64,000 nucleotides of DNA from Allocoprobacillus sp002160865 (GTDB lineage: Bacteria > Bacillota_I > Bacilli_A > Erysipelotrichales > Coprobacillaceae): the NCBI RefSeq assembly GCF_042850985.1, contig NZ_AP031415.1, forward strand, positions 744,001-808,000. Direction: 5' to 3'. The position numbers were made by a program, and so were the translations under genes. The notes under the pieces are model-generated. The model had not been told where the DNA came from. It saw nothing but the letters and a program-made list of their open reading frames with translations, and did not search any database. Shown piece by piece: positions 15,410 to 23,824 of this stretch. The number at the start of each line of letters is the position of its first letter. Position 1 is the first letter of the stretch.

Positions 15410-16911
15410 AGTTTCTCAAGATTTTTTTAAATCGTATTTTTATTTTTAGTATATGTATCTTTCTACAGATGATTTGGATAATTTTTGCAGGCAGGGAATT
15501 ATGGACACATTATTCATGGATTTATCCTTTGATGTATATTATCAGTTTTCTTGTGGTTTTAGGTTTAGTGAGTAAAGATGAAAATCCTTCATATAAAACA
15601 GTGTGGATTATTGTCATTTTATTGTTTCCTATGTTTGGAGGATTATTATATTTATGCATTGGAAATAAGAAACCATCGAGAAAGATTAGAAAAATGTTAG
15701 AACCTGTTATGGATGAAATGCGTCCTTATATGATTTTAGAAGATGATGTCTGTGATTGTTTAGATCCAGATAAAAAAGATGGTTTGCATTATTTATCTGA
15801 TTTAGGATATGGAACATATTTACAGACACAATGTCGTTATTATTCTTTAGGAGATTATTGTTATAGGGATTTGTTGAAGGATATTAAAGAAGCGAAAAGA
15901 TATATTTTTATGGAATATTTTATTGTTTCTCAAGGTTTGATGTTTCAACAGATTTTAGATTTACTGAAAAGAAAGGTTCAAGAGGGTGTTGAAGTTCGTT
16001 TGATATATGATGATGTAGGAAGTTTGACAACTTTGCCTTATCATTTTGAAAAAGAACTGGAAAAGATGGGTATACAATGTGTTGTCTTTAATCCTTTTGT
16101 TCCTTTTTTATCGGTTGCGATGAATCATCGTGATCATCGTAAAATATGTATTATTGATGGATATATTGGTTATAGTGGTGGTTTTAATCTGGCTGATGAG
16201 TATATCAATGTGAAAATGCGTTTTGGTCATTGGAAGGATACAGGAATGCGTTTAGAGGGAAAAGGTGTCTGGAATCTGACAACGATGTTTTTATCAACAT
16301 GGAATGCTTATCGACATCAAGATCAAAATTATTTGCTTTATCTTCCAGAAATTTTACCACCCATCCAAAATGATGGTTATGTGGTTGTTTATGGTGATTC
16401 ACCTGTGGATCATGAAGAAACGGGAGAACATATTTATTTAAATATGATTAATCAGGCACAAAATGAGATATGGATTATGACACCTTATTTTATTATTGAT
16501 GATACGATGATGAAGGCTTTTTTATTGGCAAGAAAAAAAGGTGTTCGTGTTCATATTATTACACCGGGTATTCCTGATAAGAAAAATGTATATCACGTGA
16601 CACGTTCTTATTATTATTCTTTAATGAAAGCTGGTGTAGAATTCTATGAATATCAACCAGGTTTTTTACATGCAAAAATGGTTTTATGTGACCAGAGAAT
16701 TGCCACTGTTGGAACGATTAATTTCGATTATCGTAGCCTTTATTTACATTTTGAATGTAACATCATGTTAACACAAAAGTCTGTTATTCAAGAGATTTCA
16801 CGTGATTTTCAGGAAACCTTTACCTTATCACAAAAAGTCACACTCAGTGAGAGTCGTCGTTTCAAAGGAATATATGAAGCTATTTTAAGATTATTTGCAC
16901 CTTTAATGTAG
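15406..16911 (+). CDS. cls: Cardiolipin synthase (phospholipase D family)
   Basis: 501 residues. Two N-terminal membrane helices (about 8-28 and 40-60) precede two PLD half-sites. The first is HRDHRKICIIDG near residue 243 (HxK). The second is HAKMVLCDQR near 422, each followed by the usual GGFN/GTINFD region. It joins two phosphatidylglycerols into cardiolipin and glycerol at the membrane. It is coupled to the DUF1934 gene by an ATGA overlap. The downstream region held the promoter for argS before the IS607 insertion. The length is normal for bacterial Cls (480-510). Confidence 0.92.
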   Translation: MKFLKIFLNRIFIFSICIFLQMIWIIFAGRELWTHYSWIYPLMYIISFLVVLGLVSKDENPSYKTVWIIVILLFPMFGGLLYLCIGNKKPSRKIRKMLEPVMDEMRPYMILEDDVCDCLDPDKKDGLHYLSDLGYGTYLQTQCRYYSLGDYCYRDLLKDIKEAKRYIFMEYFIVSQGLMFQQILDLLKRKVQEGVEVRLIYDDVGSLTTLPYHFEKELEKMGIQCVVFNPFVPFLSVAMNHRDHRKICIIDGYIGYSGGFNLADEYINVKMRFGHWKDTGMRLEGKGVWNLTTMFLSTWNAYRHQDQNYLLYLPEILPPIQNDGYVVVYGDSPVDHEETGEHIYLNMINQAQNEIWIMTPYFIIDDTMMKAFLLARKKGVRVHIITPGIPDKKNVYHVTRSYYYSLMKAGVEFYEYQPGFLHAKMVLCDQRIATVGTINFDYRSLYLHFECNIMLTQKSVIQEISRDFQETFTLSQKVTLSESRRFKGIYEAILRLFAPLM

Positions 16912-16919
16912 AAAAAATG

Positions 16920-16970
16920 TTGACTATATCGTTAAATATGATATTGTATTAAAAGTATGGAAGAAGGAGG
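16920..16970 (+). promoter_or_regulatory. Stranded promoter and Shine-Dalgarno of argS (inferred)
   Basis: TTGACT at 16920-16925, a 16-nt spacer and TATTGT at 16942-16947 form a plausible promoter. AAGGAGG follows at 16964-16970. Directly after it the IS607 element begins. Joined to GTACT-ATG at 18781, the RBS would sit 5 nt before the argS start. I infer that this was the original argS control region. Confidence 0.5.
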
Positions 16971-17028
16971 GATTTTAAGCAATTTTAAATATAGAAATAT
17001 GTGTTTATAAAATGAAAGGAAATTTTTT

Positions 17029-17442
17029 ATGAACACAAATAATATCACAAATTACAAACTCAAAGATTTTGCAGAATTATGAGGTGTATCTGTTAAAACA
17101 TTGCAATGATGGGATAGAGATGGAATTTTAAAAGCAAATCGTACCTCTACTGATAAAGATATTATACTTAACCAGTATTTGCGATTTAAAGGAATGCAAA
17201 CAGAGAATGATATAAGAGATGTTGTTATTTATGCAAAGAACAGATTTGTTCGATTTGGTCTTGATTGGTTTGAAAAATTGAATACAGAAATAATTATTGT
17301 AAATAACGAAACTCTTTCACCAAATGAAGAGTTGGTTCAGGATATTATATCAGTTTTACATGTATTGAGTTGTAGATTATATGGTTTAAGAAAGTATAAA
17401 AAACAAATAAAAGAGGATGAGGAAATTGCTGAAGAGCTTTAA
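17029..17442 (+). pseudogene. tnpA: IS607 TnpA serine recombinase, decayed
   Basis: The N-terminus reads MNTNNITNYKLKDFAEL-stop-GVSVKTLQ-stop-WDRDGILKANRTST, the MerR-like DNA-binding head of IS607 TnpA. It has two in-frame TGA codons. The middle has lost most of the catalytic part: the expected YCRVSS block with the active serine is gone. The sequence jumps from QYLRFKGM through an unrelated-looking join to NRFVRFGLDWFEKL and the usual tail ELVQDIISVLHVLSCRLYGLRKYKKQIKEDEE. Such a gene cannot move the element by itself. The last 26 nt overlap tnpB, the normal arrangement in this family. Confidence 0.85.
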
Positions 17443-18595
17443 GACGGAAATAAAGCCGACACAGGAACAGATACAGAAAATAAACAAAACAATTGGAACT
17501 TGCAGATTTGTTTATAACTTTTATATTTCTCATAATAAAGAAAGCTATGAAACTGAGAAGAAATTTATTTCTGGAATGGAGTTTCACAAATGGCTCAATA
17601 ATGTTTATTTAAAAGATAACCCAGAATATTTATGGATAAAAGAAGTCAGTTCCAAATCAGTCAAGCAAAGTATTATGAATGCAGATAAAGCATTGAGAAA
17701 ATTCTTTAAAAAGGAAAGCGGATTTCCAAGATTTAAGAAAAAAAGAAAATCTGATGTAAAAATGTACTTTGTGAAAAACAATCCAAAAGATTGTTGGTGC
17801 GAAAGACATCGTATTCATATTCCCACTCTCGGTTGGATGAGATTAAAAGAAAAAGGATATATACCAACAACGAAACAAGGATATGCCATTAAAAGTGGAA
17901 CAGTTTCCTGTAAGGCAGGAAGATATTATGTATCAGTTTTAATTGATATGCCGGAAACCGAGAAATCACAGTTAAATGACTTTGGATTAGGAATTGATTT
18001 GGGAATAAAGGAGTTCGCAGTCATAAGTAATGGTATTGTAAAGAAAAATATCAACAAAACAGCAAAATTAAAGAAGTTGGAAAAACAATTAAAAAGAGAA
18101 CAGCGTCGTCTATCGAGGAAATACGAAGACTTAAAGAAACGCGATAAAACAATGAAAGGAGGAGCCACTAGACAAAATATACAAAAACAGGTCTTAAAGG
18201 TACAAAGAATTCATCATAGAATAGATAATATTCGTACAGATTATATCAACAAATGTATTAATGAGATAGTGAAAACCAAACCATCTTATATTGCAATTGA
18301 AGATTTGAATGTAAAAGGTATGATGAAGAATAAACATCTTTCTAACGCAGTTGCTTCACAAAAGTTTTATGAATTTAGAATGAAACTAGAAGTCAAATGT
18401 AAAGAATTAGGAATTGAATTAAGAATTATAGACAGATGGTATCCATCAAGCAAGATATGTCATGAATGTGGAAGTATTAAGAAAGATTTAAAACTTTCTG
18501 ATAGAAAGTATAATTGTGAATGTGGATATCATGTAGACAGGGATTTTAATGCAAGTCTTAATTTAAGAGATGCTTTAACCTACAAAATAGCATAG
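17417..18595 (+). CDS. tnpB: TnpB RNA-guided nuclease (IS607-associated)
   Basis: 392 residues. The N-terminal wedge/recognition part starts with FKTEIKPTQEQIQKI and CRFVYNFY (HTH-like OrfB head). RuvC motifs are all present: GIDLGIKEF (Asp, near 194), IAIEDLNVKGM (Glu, near 295), and DRDFNASLNL (Asp, near 375). A zinc finger CHECG...CECG precedes the last. The gene overlaps the tnpA remnant by 26 nt; the ATG at 17417 is the assumed start, with near-cognate TTG/CTG codons 3-4 codons later as alternatives. TnpB proteins cut DNA guided by a right-end RNA and help keep the element in place. An intact nuclease beside a dead recombinase suggests retention, recent decay, or a new use. Confidence 0.9.
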   Translation: MRKLLKSFKTEIKPTQEQIQKINKTIGTCRFVYNFYISHNKESYETEKKFISGMEFHKWLNNVYLKDNPEYLWIKEVSSKSVKQSIMNADKALRKFFKKESGFPRFKKKRKSDVKMYFVKNNPKDCWCERHRIHIPTLGWMRLKEKGYIPTTKQGYAIKSGTVSCKAGRYYVSVLIDMPETEKSQLNDFGLGIDLGIKEFAVISNGIVKKNINKTAKLKKLEKQLKREQRRLSRKYEDLKKRDKTMKGGATRQNIQKQVLKVQRIHHRIDNIRTDYINKCINEIVKTKPSYIAIEDLNVKGMMKNKHLSNAVASQKFYEFRMKLEVKCKELGIELRIIDRWYPSSKICHECGSIKKDLKLSDRKYNCECGYHVDRDFNASLNLRDALTYKIA

Positions 18596-18780
18596 TGAAG
18601 CAATTGTAGGTATGTACCGATGGCCTTAGTCGGGAATTTACGACTGTGAAGTGTACAAGAACTTGTGAGTAGCGTGTTATTAGTAACCGCAAAAACATAC
18701 ACGGTGAAACAGTAAGTAATGTTCGTGAGAACTTACAACATCTCGATATGGTTATATTTGTCCATATTTTGAGTGGCAGG
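18596..18780 (+). ncRNA. Probable TnpB guide RNA (omega/reRNA) scaffold at element right end
   Basis: A non-coding 185-nt tail after tnpB with several hairpins: ACAAG-AA-CTTGT near 18657, GTTAT-TA-GTAAC near 18677, GTAAGT-AAT-GTTC-GTGA-GAAC-TTAC at 18713-18735 and ATATGG...CCATAT at 18746-18767. Position, same strand and structure fit the reRNA made from the 3' part of tnpB transcripts. The guide would be the bases after the right end, starting near GTACTATGG, that is, the argS start codon. Exact 3' border uncertain. Confidence 0.6.
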
Positions 18781-18785
18781 GTACT

Positions 18786-20447
18786 ATGGCAATTAATAAA
18801 ATAGAACTTTCATTAAAGAAGGTCATACAAAAAGCGGTTGTTGATTTAAAATTTGTGGAAGATTATCCACTTGAACAAATTGTAATAGAAATTCCTAAAG
18901 ATAAAGCACATGGTGATTATTCGACAAATATTGCGATGCAACTTACAAAAGTGTTAAGAAGAAATCCTCGCGAGATTGCACAAGCTGTGATTGATGCATT
19001 AGATTTAGAAGCAGGACATATTGAACATGTAGAAATGGCAGGTCCGGGATTTATTAACTTGTTTTTAAGAAAAGATGCAATGACTTCAGTTATTCAGGAA
19101 GTTTTAACTGAACAGGATCATTTTGGTTGTTCTGATTATGGACAGGGTATTCGATATAATATTGAATTTGTATCAGCGAATCCTACTGGAGATCTTCATT
19201 TAGGACATGCGAAGGGGGCTGCTGTTGGTGATAGTATCTGTCGTATCATGAAAGCAGCTGGTTATGATGTCACAAGTGAGTATTATATTAATGATGCAGG
19301 AAATCAGATTACGAATTTAGCGTTGTCTTTATATGCCAGATATTTACAGGCTTTTGGTAAAGAAGCCAAGTTACCTGAAGATGGATATCATGGTGCAGAT
19401 ATTATACAGATTGCTGAAAACTTAAAGGAAGAATATGGCGATCTTTTTTTAAATGTTTCTCAAGAAGAAGCCATTGCTTATTTTAGAAAAATTGGAACAG
19501 AACATGAATTACAAAAAATTAAAGATATATTAAAAGAATTTAGAGTTGTTCATAATGTCTGGTTTAGTGAAACTTCATTATATGAAAATAATAAGATTGA
19601 ACCAACCATTCAAAAATTAAAAGATCAAGGATATACTTATGAAAGTGATGGTGCTTTATGGTTTAAATCAACTGAATTTGGTGATGATAAAGATCGTGTC
19701 CTTATTAAAAGTGATGGAAGTTATACATATTTAACACCTGATATTGCATATCATTTAAATAAGTTAGATCGTGGTTATGAATATTTGGTGGATTTATTAG
19801 GTGCTGATCATCATGGTTATATTCAACGTATGAAAGCAGCTATTCAAGCTTTAGGATATAATGCTGATCAGTTAAACATTGATATTATGCAGATGGTTCG
19901 TATGGTTGAAAATGGAGAAGTTGTGAAAATGAGTAAGCGTACGGGAAATGCAGTGACAATTAAGGATTTAATTGAAGATATTGGTGTGGATGCTACACGT
20001 TATTTCTTTGTATCTAAAGCAGCAAGTTCACCATTTGATTTTGATTTATCACTTGCTAAGTCAAAATCCAATGATAATCCTGTCTATTATGCACAATATG
20101 CCCATGCTAGAATGTGCTCTATTGAAAGACAGGCAGCTCAGGCAGGAATTGAAATGGCTGATCATTATGAATTACTTGTCCATGAAAAAGAAATTGAACT
20201 TGTTAAACATATCAATGAATTTAGAAATGAAATTGTTGAAAGTGCAAAACAAAGAGCACCTCATAAAATCGCAAATTATATTCAAAAACTTGCACAATTA
20301 TTCCATTCGTTCTATAATGATTGTTATGTTATTGATGAAAATCATTTAGATTTATCATCACAAAGATTAGCTTTAGTAAAAGCAACACAAATCACTTTAA
20401 AGAATGCATTAAATTTAATTGGTGTTGAAGCACCAGAAAAAATGTAG
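18786..20447 (+). CDS. argS: Arginyl-tRNA synthetase
   Basis: 553 residues, class I synthetase charging tRNA-Arg. It has the N-terminal Add-1 domain (to about 95), a HIGH-type motif in NPTGDLHLGHAKG (near 133), a KMSK-type motif in VKMSKRTGN (near 380) and the C-terminal DALR anticodon-binding domain with the final glutamine-rich helix. The start ATG at 18786 now has only a GGCAGGG-like RBS with spacing of about 5 nt, because the element upstream seems to have split off the original AAGGAGG and promoter. Expression may depend on read-through from tnpB. Followed 9 nt later by rpoE, its usual partner. Confidence 0.97.
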   Translation: MAINKIELSLKKVIQKAVVDLKFVEDYPLEQIVIEIPKDKAHGDYSTNIAMQLTKVLRRNPREIAQAVIDALDLEAGHIEHVEMAGPGFINLFLRKDAMTSVIQEVLTEQDHFGCSDYGQGIRYNIEFVSANPTGDLHLGHAKGAAVGDSICRIMKAAGYDVTSEYYINDAGNQITNLALSLYARYLQAFGKEAKLPEDGYHGADIIQIAENLKEEYGDLFLNVSQEEAIAYFRKIGTEHELQKIKDILKEFRVVHNVWFSETSLYENNKIEPTIQKLKDQGYTYESDGALWFKSTEFGDDKDRVLIKSDGSYTYLTPDIAYHLNKLDRGYEYLVDLLGADHHGYIQRMKAAIQALGYNADQLNIDIMQMVRMVENGEVVKMSKRTGNAVTIKDLIEDIGVDATRYFFVSKAASSPFDFDLSLAKSKSNDNPVYYAQYAHARMCSIERQAAQAGIEMADHYELLVHEKEIELVKHINEFRNEIVESAKQRAPHKIANYIQKLAQLFHSFYNDCYVIDENHLDLSSQRLALVKATQITLKNALNLIGVEAPEKM

Positions 20448-20456
20448 GAGGATATT

Positions 20457-20789
20457 ATGGTTGATTATAAACAGAGTTCAATGGTAGATGTTGCCTATGA
20501 TTTGATGACAAAAAAGAAAAAACCGGTAGATTTTTATAAATTATGGCAGGAAGTTTCTGAAATTAAAGGTTTTGATCAAAATGATCAGGAAGAAAATGAA
20601 TCATTGTTTTATACAAATATAACGTTAGATGGACGTTTTATTACAGTAGGAGAAAATCGCTGGGATTTAAGAAGTCGTCATAAGTTTGATGAAGTGCATA
20701 TTGATATGAATGATATTTATGCAGATGATGAAGAAGATACATCAGATGATGATGGTGACGATGGTTTAATTGAAGATGATTATAATTAA
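20457..20789 (+). CDS. rpoE: RNA polymerase delta subunit
   Basis: 110 residues. The N-terminal HARE-HTH domain (SSMVDVAYDLMTKKKKPVDFYKLWQEV, DGRFITVGENRWDLRSRHKFDEV) is followed by a purely acidic tail of Asp/Glu, the hallmark of RpoE delta in Bacillota. Delta loosens RNA polymerase from weak promoters and DNA and helps recycling. It is shorter than the B. subtilis protein (173 residues), mainly through a shorter acid tail. RBS AGGAGG is 5-10 nt upstream and it is co-transcribed with argS. A terminator follows at once. Confidence 0.93.
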   Translation: MVDYKQSSMVDVAYDLMTKKKKPVDFYKLWQEVSEIKGFDQNDQEENESLFYTNITLDGRFITVGENRWDLRSRHKFDEVHIDMNDIYADDEEDTSDDDGDDGLIEDDYN

Positions 20790-20813
20790 ACAAGCTCTTT
20801 TGAGCTTGTTTTT
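20789..20813 (+). terminator. Terminator of argS-rpoE
   Basis: A perfect 9-bp stem AACAAGCTC / GAGCTTGTT with a TTTT loop and T run. Confidence 0.85.
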
Positions 20814-21026
20814 GTGTGCAATAAAATCTATATAGATGGTCTATAATCAAAAAAGATTGACTGTAGGGATTATGTGAAAACATCTTGTATAATAGAAATG
20901 CAGTCTGGAAACTAACATACAGTGGAATTATGTAAGCAAGTGAGTAAGAATGCTTGTCTGTATAAACATATTAACGAAGCTGATAAATATTTATTTTATA
21001 CTTTCATTAACTTATATAAAAAGAAC
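20814..21026. other. Intergenic region without a recognised gene
   Basis: A TTGTATAAT string at about 20884-20892 could be a -10 region, but no open frame follows it. The stretch from about 20900 to 21000 has short self-complementary pieces only. I see nothing else that can be supported. Confidence 0.3.
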
Positions 21027-21060
21027 CTACATTATCATAGTATTTAAATAATGTGGTTCT
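21021..21060. terminator. Hairpin at the end of the dead gene fragment
   Basis: AAGAACC-T-ACATTAT pairs with ATAATGT-GGTTCTT with one bulge (15 bp). T-rich tails lie on both sides, best on the minus strand. Confidence 0.6.
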
Positions 21061-21390
21061 TTATAAAATGAAAGTGATTTCTTGTTGATGATCCACTTTC
21101 CGTTTCGAGATGAACCCTCACGTTTGACTATCTTAGATGATTTCAATTTATTAAATAATCTTTTTACGGTTGCTTCAGAAATACATATTCTTTATAAGTC
21201 AATGTTGGATATTTATGAATAAGTTTTAATAGGTTCATTGATTGATAATCAAGGTCAACATTAAGGTCATCAAGGTCAGTATCATGAATTTGACTTCTAT
21301 AAATATTAATTCTTAAGTCAATATCTCCACCGATAAACTCTGGTTCTTTTAACCCGGCATTTAAAACTGTGTTAATAATAGAAAATATGC
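21027..21390 (-). pseudogene. Remnant of an AlbA_2/Schlafen-type ATP-binding DNA-binding protein (C-terminal part)
   Basis: Read on the minus strand from about 21390. One frame gives VLNAGLKEPEFIGGDIDLRINIYR, the strand typical of the end of the HATPase_c_4 part of AlbA_2 proteins. It continues to LLKLIHKYPTLTYKEYV and then meets a stop. A shifted frame continues ISEATVKRLFNKLKSSKIVKREGSSRNGKWIINKK, a winged-helix end as in the same family. So a frameshift or small deletion and loss of the first two thirds leave a fossil. The last codons overlap a hairpin with a U run on the minus strand (21021-21060). No start or promoter is seen. Confidence 0.65.
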
Positions 21391-21611
21391 AGATGTTTTT
21401 TTTAAATATTTAAAAGTATAAAAGTGGTTAAGTTAATGAAAAACATGACATAAAATGATAACAAATAAAGTATCAAAAATACCGAAACGAAAAGTTATAT
21501 GTAGAGAAATGTCCGTGTTTTCTCAGTTTTTTCTATCTCATTTGACTTGTTTTAAAGAAAGTGTTTTACTCAACAAGAAAAAATGATTATAATGATAAAA
21601 GGTGAATAGAA

Positions 21612-22340
21612 ATGAAAGATATTTATTATCAAATTAGTGGAGAAGGTTTTCCTATTGTATTCTTACATGGCAATGGGGAAGACCATCATATATTTGATCA
21701 GGCTGTTTTACAGTTATCAAAACAGTATCAATGTATTTGTATTGATTCACGTTATCATGGTCAAAGTATTCACGCTGGGGAATTATCCTATCAACAAATA
21801 GCTAAAGATGTAATGGGTGTTGTAGATGAATTAAAATTGGAAGCTTATGATATCATTGGATTTAGTGATGGAGCTATTATTGCTTTATTATTAGCTCAAT
21901 GTGATTTACGTTTAAAACATGTTGTGAGTATTGGGGCGAATACCAAACCTTGCTATATCAAATCTTTTTATCGATTAACATTTTATTTACAAATGCTTTG
22001 TTTAGCTGTTTTTGCATTATATCAAAAGAAAGCTAGACTCACATTGAAGTTGTATCGATTGATGTTAACACAACCACAGATTGAATATCAACAATTACAT
22101 CAAATTCGTATCCCTGTTCTTGTTTTGGCAGGTGAATTTGATATGATTAAAGAATATGATACAAAACAAATAGCAAAAGCATTGCCTTATGGTATTCAAA
22201 AAATAATAAAACATGGCAATCATTTTTTATTACGAGATTCTTTTTTAGAAACGATGAAAGAAATTTGTTTATTTTTAGATGCTTGTCATCAGGAGGAAAG
22301 TCATGAAAATATGTCAGGTACGCCAATTAGCAATAGGTGA
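21612..22340 (+). CDS. Alpha/beta hydrolase
   Basis: 242 residues, cytoplasmic. Alpha/beta-hydrolase fold: oxyanion-region HGNGEDHH near residue 20, nucleophile elbow GFSDGA (serine near 93), acid in LAGEFDMI (Asp near 176) and the catalytic His in KHGNHFLL near 203. FLRD... helices close the fold. An insert (residues 115-150, hydrophobic FYLQMLCLAVFALYQ) forms the lid. RBS AAAGGTG is 8 nt before the ATG. Its last 38 nt overlap the start of aroD, so the two are coupled, and four further genes follow without a gap. The substrate cannot be told. Confidence 0.82.
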   Translation: MKDIYYQISGEGFPIVFLHGNGEDHHIFDQAVLQLSKQYQCICIDSRYHGQSIHAGELSYQQIAKDVMGVVDELKLEAYDIIGFSDGAIIALLLAQCDLRLKHVVSIGANTKPCYIKSFYRLTFYLQMLCLAVFALYQKKARLTLKLYRLMLTQPQIEYQQLHQIRIPVLVLAGEFDMIKEYDTKQIAKALPYGIQKIIKHGNHFLLRDSFLETMKEICLFLDACHQEESHENMSGTPISNR

Positions 22341-23049
22341 AGGAAAACCTAAAATTTGTGTTCCTGTTGTTGAAACAACAACAGAAAAGATCATCCAGCA
22401 AATACAAGAACTACAAAATTGTGATCTTATTGAATTAAGAATTGATTTTTATGAAAACATCCATGATTTGAAACAAGTTCATGAATTATTATTGCAGGTA
22501 AGACAACAGACGAATCTACCACTTTTATTGACGTATCGTTCTTTAAAAGAGGGTGGACACATTCAACTGAGTGATCAAGAATATTTATCACTGGTTCAAA
22601 CAGCTTGTCAAAGTGGATGTATTGATATTGTAGATATTGAACTGGAAAGTGGGAATATGTTAGTTTATCAGTTGGTTGAAATCGCTCATCAAAATCATGT
22701 GAAGGTGTTGATGTCTTACCATGATTTTGAAAAAACACCAACTGTGATGGAAATGAAAGAGCGTCTGGAAAAGATGGAAATTATGGGAGCAGATATTTGT
22801 AAAATAGCTGTTATGCCTTTTTCTTATAAAGATGTGATTCAGTTACTGAATACAACAATGGAAATGTCACAAAGGCTCACAAGACCACTTGTGACAATGT
22901 CAATGGGAAAGATCGGAAAAATCACAAGAATTGTGGGAGAACTGGTTGGTTCATCTATTACTTTTGCCAGTGTAGGACAATCTTCAGCACCGGGACAACT
23001 CACTTTAGAAGATATGCAGACTTTATTGGAGGTTATTCATCATGATTGA
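22303..23049 (+). CDS. aroD: Type I 3-dehydroquinate dehydratase
   Basis: 248 residues from ATG 22303, which has AGGAGG at 22291-22296; the longer frame from 22279 lacks an RBS. Type I (Schiff-base) dehydroquinase features: ELRIDFYE near residue 45, LTYRSLKEGG near 80, the catalytic His in MSYHDFEKTP near 143 and the Schiff-base Lys in DICKIAVMPFS near 170. MSMGKIGKITR and FASVGQSSAPGQL close the barrel. It converts 3-dehydroquinate to dehydroshikimate in the shikimate pathway. It overlaps both neighbours. No other shikimate gene is in the window, so a catabolic role is also possible. Confidence 0.93.
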   Translation: MKICQVRQLAIGEGKPKICVPVVETTTEKIIQQIQELQNCDLIELRIDFYENIHDLKQVHELLLQVRQQTNLPLLLTYRSLKEGGHIQLSDQEYLSLVQTACQSGCIDIVDIELESGNMLVYQLVEIAHQNHVKVLMSYHDFEKTPTVMEMKERLEKMEIMGADICKIAVMPFSYKDVIQLLNTTMEMSQRLTRPLVTMSMGKIGKITRIVGELVGSSITFASVGQSSAPGQLTLEDMQTLLEVIHHD

Positions 23050-23824
23050 TTTTATTCAGGCTCAAAAAGCTTTTCAAAATTATATTAGCTCTTATGATAT
23101 GACCATTCCTTCTATTCGTTTGAAAGTCGTGCATACATATAAAGTTGTAGAATGTTGTGAATATTTATGTCAACATTTACATTTGTCTAAAGAAGATACA
23201 GATTTAGCGATGTTGATTGCTTTATTGCATGATATTGGACGTTTTGAACAATGGATGCAATATCAAAGTTTTGCTGATCATAAAACCATTGATCATGCTT
23301 TATTTTCAAGTCAGTTATTATTTGGTAAAGGATTGATTCGTGAATTTATTTCTGACTCTCAATATGATGACATTATCAAAAATGCAATAGAACAGCATAA
23401 TCGTTATCGTATAGAAGATGGTTTTGATGAGCGTACATTATTATTTATTCATTTAATAAGAGATGGAGATAAATTAGATAATTTTAGGGTCAAGGAAGAA
23501 GAAAGAATAGAGGATCTTTTATATGTCAGTTTAGAACAGGTCAATCAGGAATCTATTTCAGATAAGATTTATCAACAATTTTTACATGAACAATTGATAT
23601 ATGCTCCTGACCGACAGACACATATAGATATGTGGTTATCTTACATTGCCTTTATCTTTGATTTGTATTATCCATGTTCTGTTCAATATATTCAAGAATA
23701 TCATTGGGTTGAGCGTTCTTTTGATCGTTTATCACCAGTCAATCCTCATGTTTATCAACAATATATGACATTAAAACAAATAGCTTTAGATTATATTCAA
23801 AAAAGGAGTAACAATGTAGTATGA
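23042..23824 (+). CDS. HD-domain phosphohydrolase
   Basis: 260 residues. HD superfamily metal site: His in RLKVVHTYKV (near residue 30), the HD pair in LIALLHDIGRFEQW (near 66-67), and the distal Asp in LIRDGDKLDNFR (near 138). Between them lie the helices DHALFSSQLL and AIEQHNRYR, typical of metal-dependent phosphohydrolases acting on nucleotides. It overlaps aroD by 8 nt and the next gene by 4 nt. The genes in this run (hydrolase, aroD, HD, transporter) share no obvious pathway. The substrate is unknown. Confidence 0.8.
   Translation: MIDFIQAQKAFQNYISSYDMTIPSIRLKVVHTYKVVECCEYLCQHLHLSKEDTDLAMLIALLHDIGRFEQWMQYQSFADHKTIDHALFSSQLLFGKGLIREFISDSQYDDIIKNAIEQHNRYRIEDGFDERTLLFIHLIRDGDKLDNFRVKEEERIEDLLYVSLEQVNQESISDKIYQQFLHEQLIYAPDRQTHIDMWLSYIAFIFDLYYPCSVQYIQEYHWVERSFDRLSPVNPHVYQQYMTLKQIALDYIQKRSNNVV

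Larger units (their letters stand above)
16971..18780 (+). mobile_element. IS607-family element with dead tnpA and intact tnpB
   Basis: The element holds a broken serine-recombinase gene (tnpA, 17029-17442), an intact tnpB (17417-18595) and a structured right end. The borders are inferred: both flanks show G residues (GGAGGG on the left, GCAGGG on the right), as expected from IS607 insertion between G nucleotides without target duplication. It separates cls from argS. Exact ends need an empty-site comparison. Confidence 0.7.

Noticed and set aside
17029..17140. TGA codons in tnpA as recoded tryptophan or selenocysteine
   Set aside because: TGA ends many normal genes here (for example at 15409 and 6968). 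The recombinase also lacks its catalytic block, so these are simply stops.
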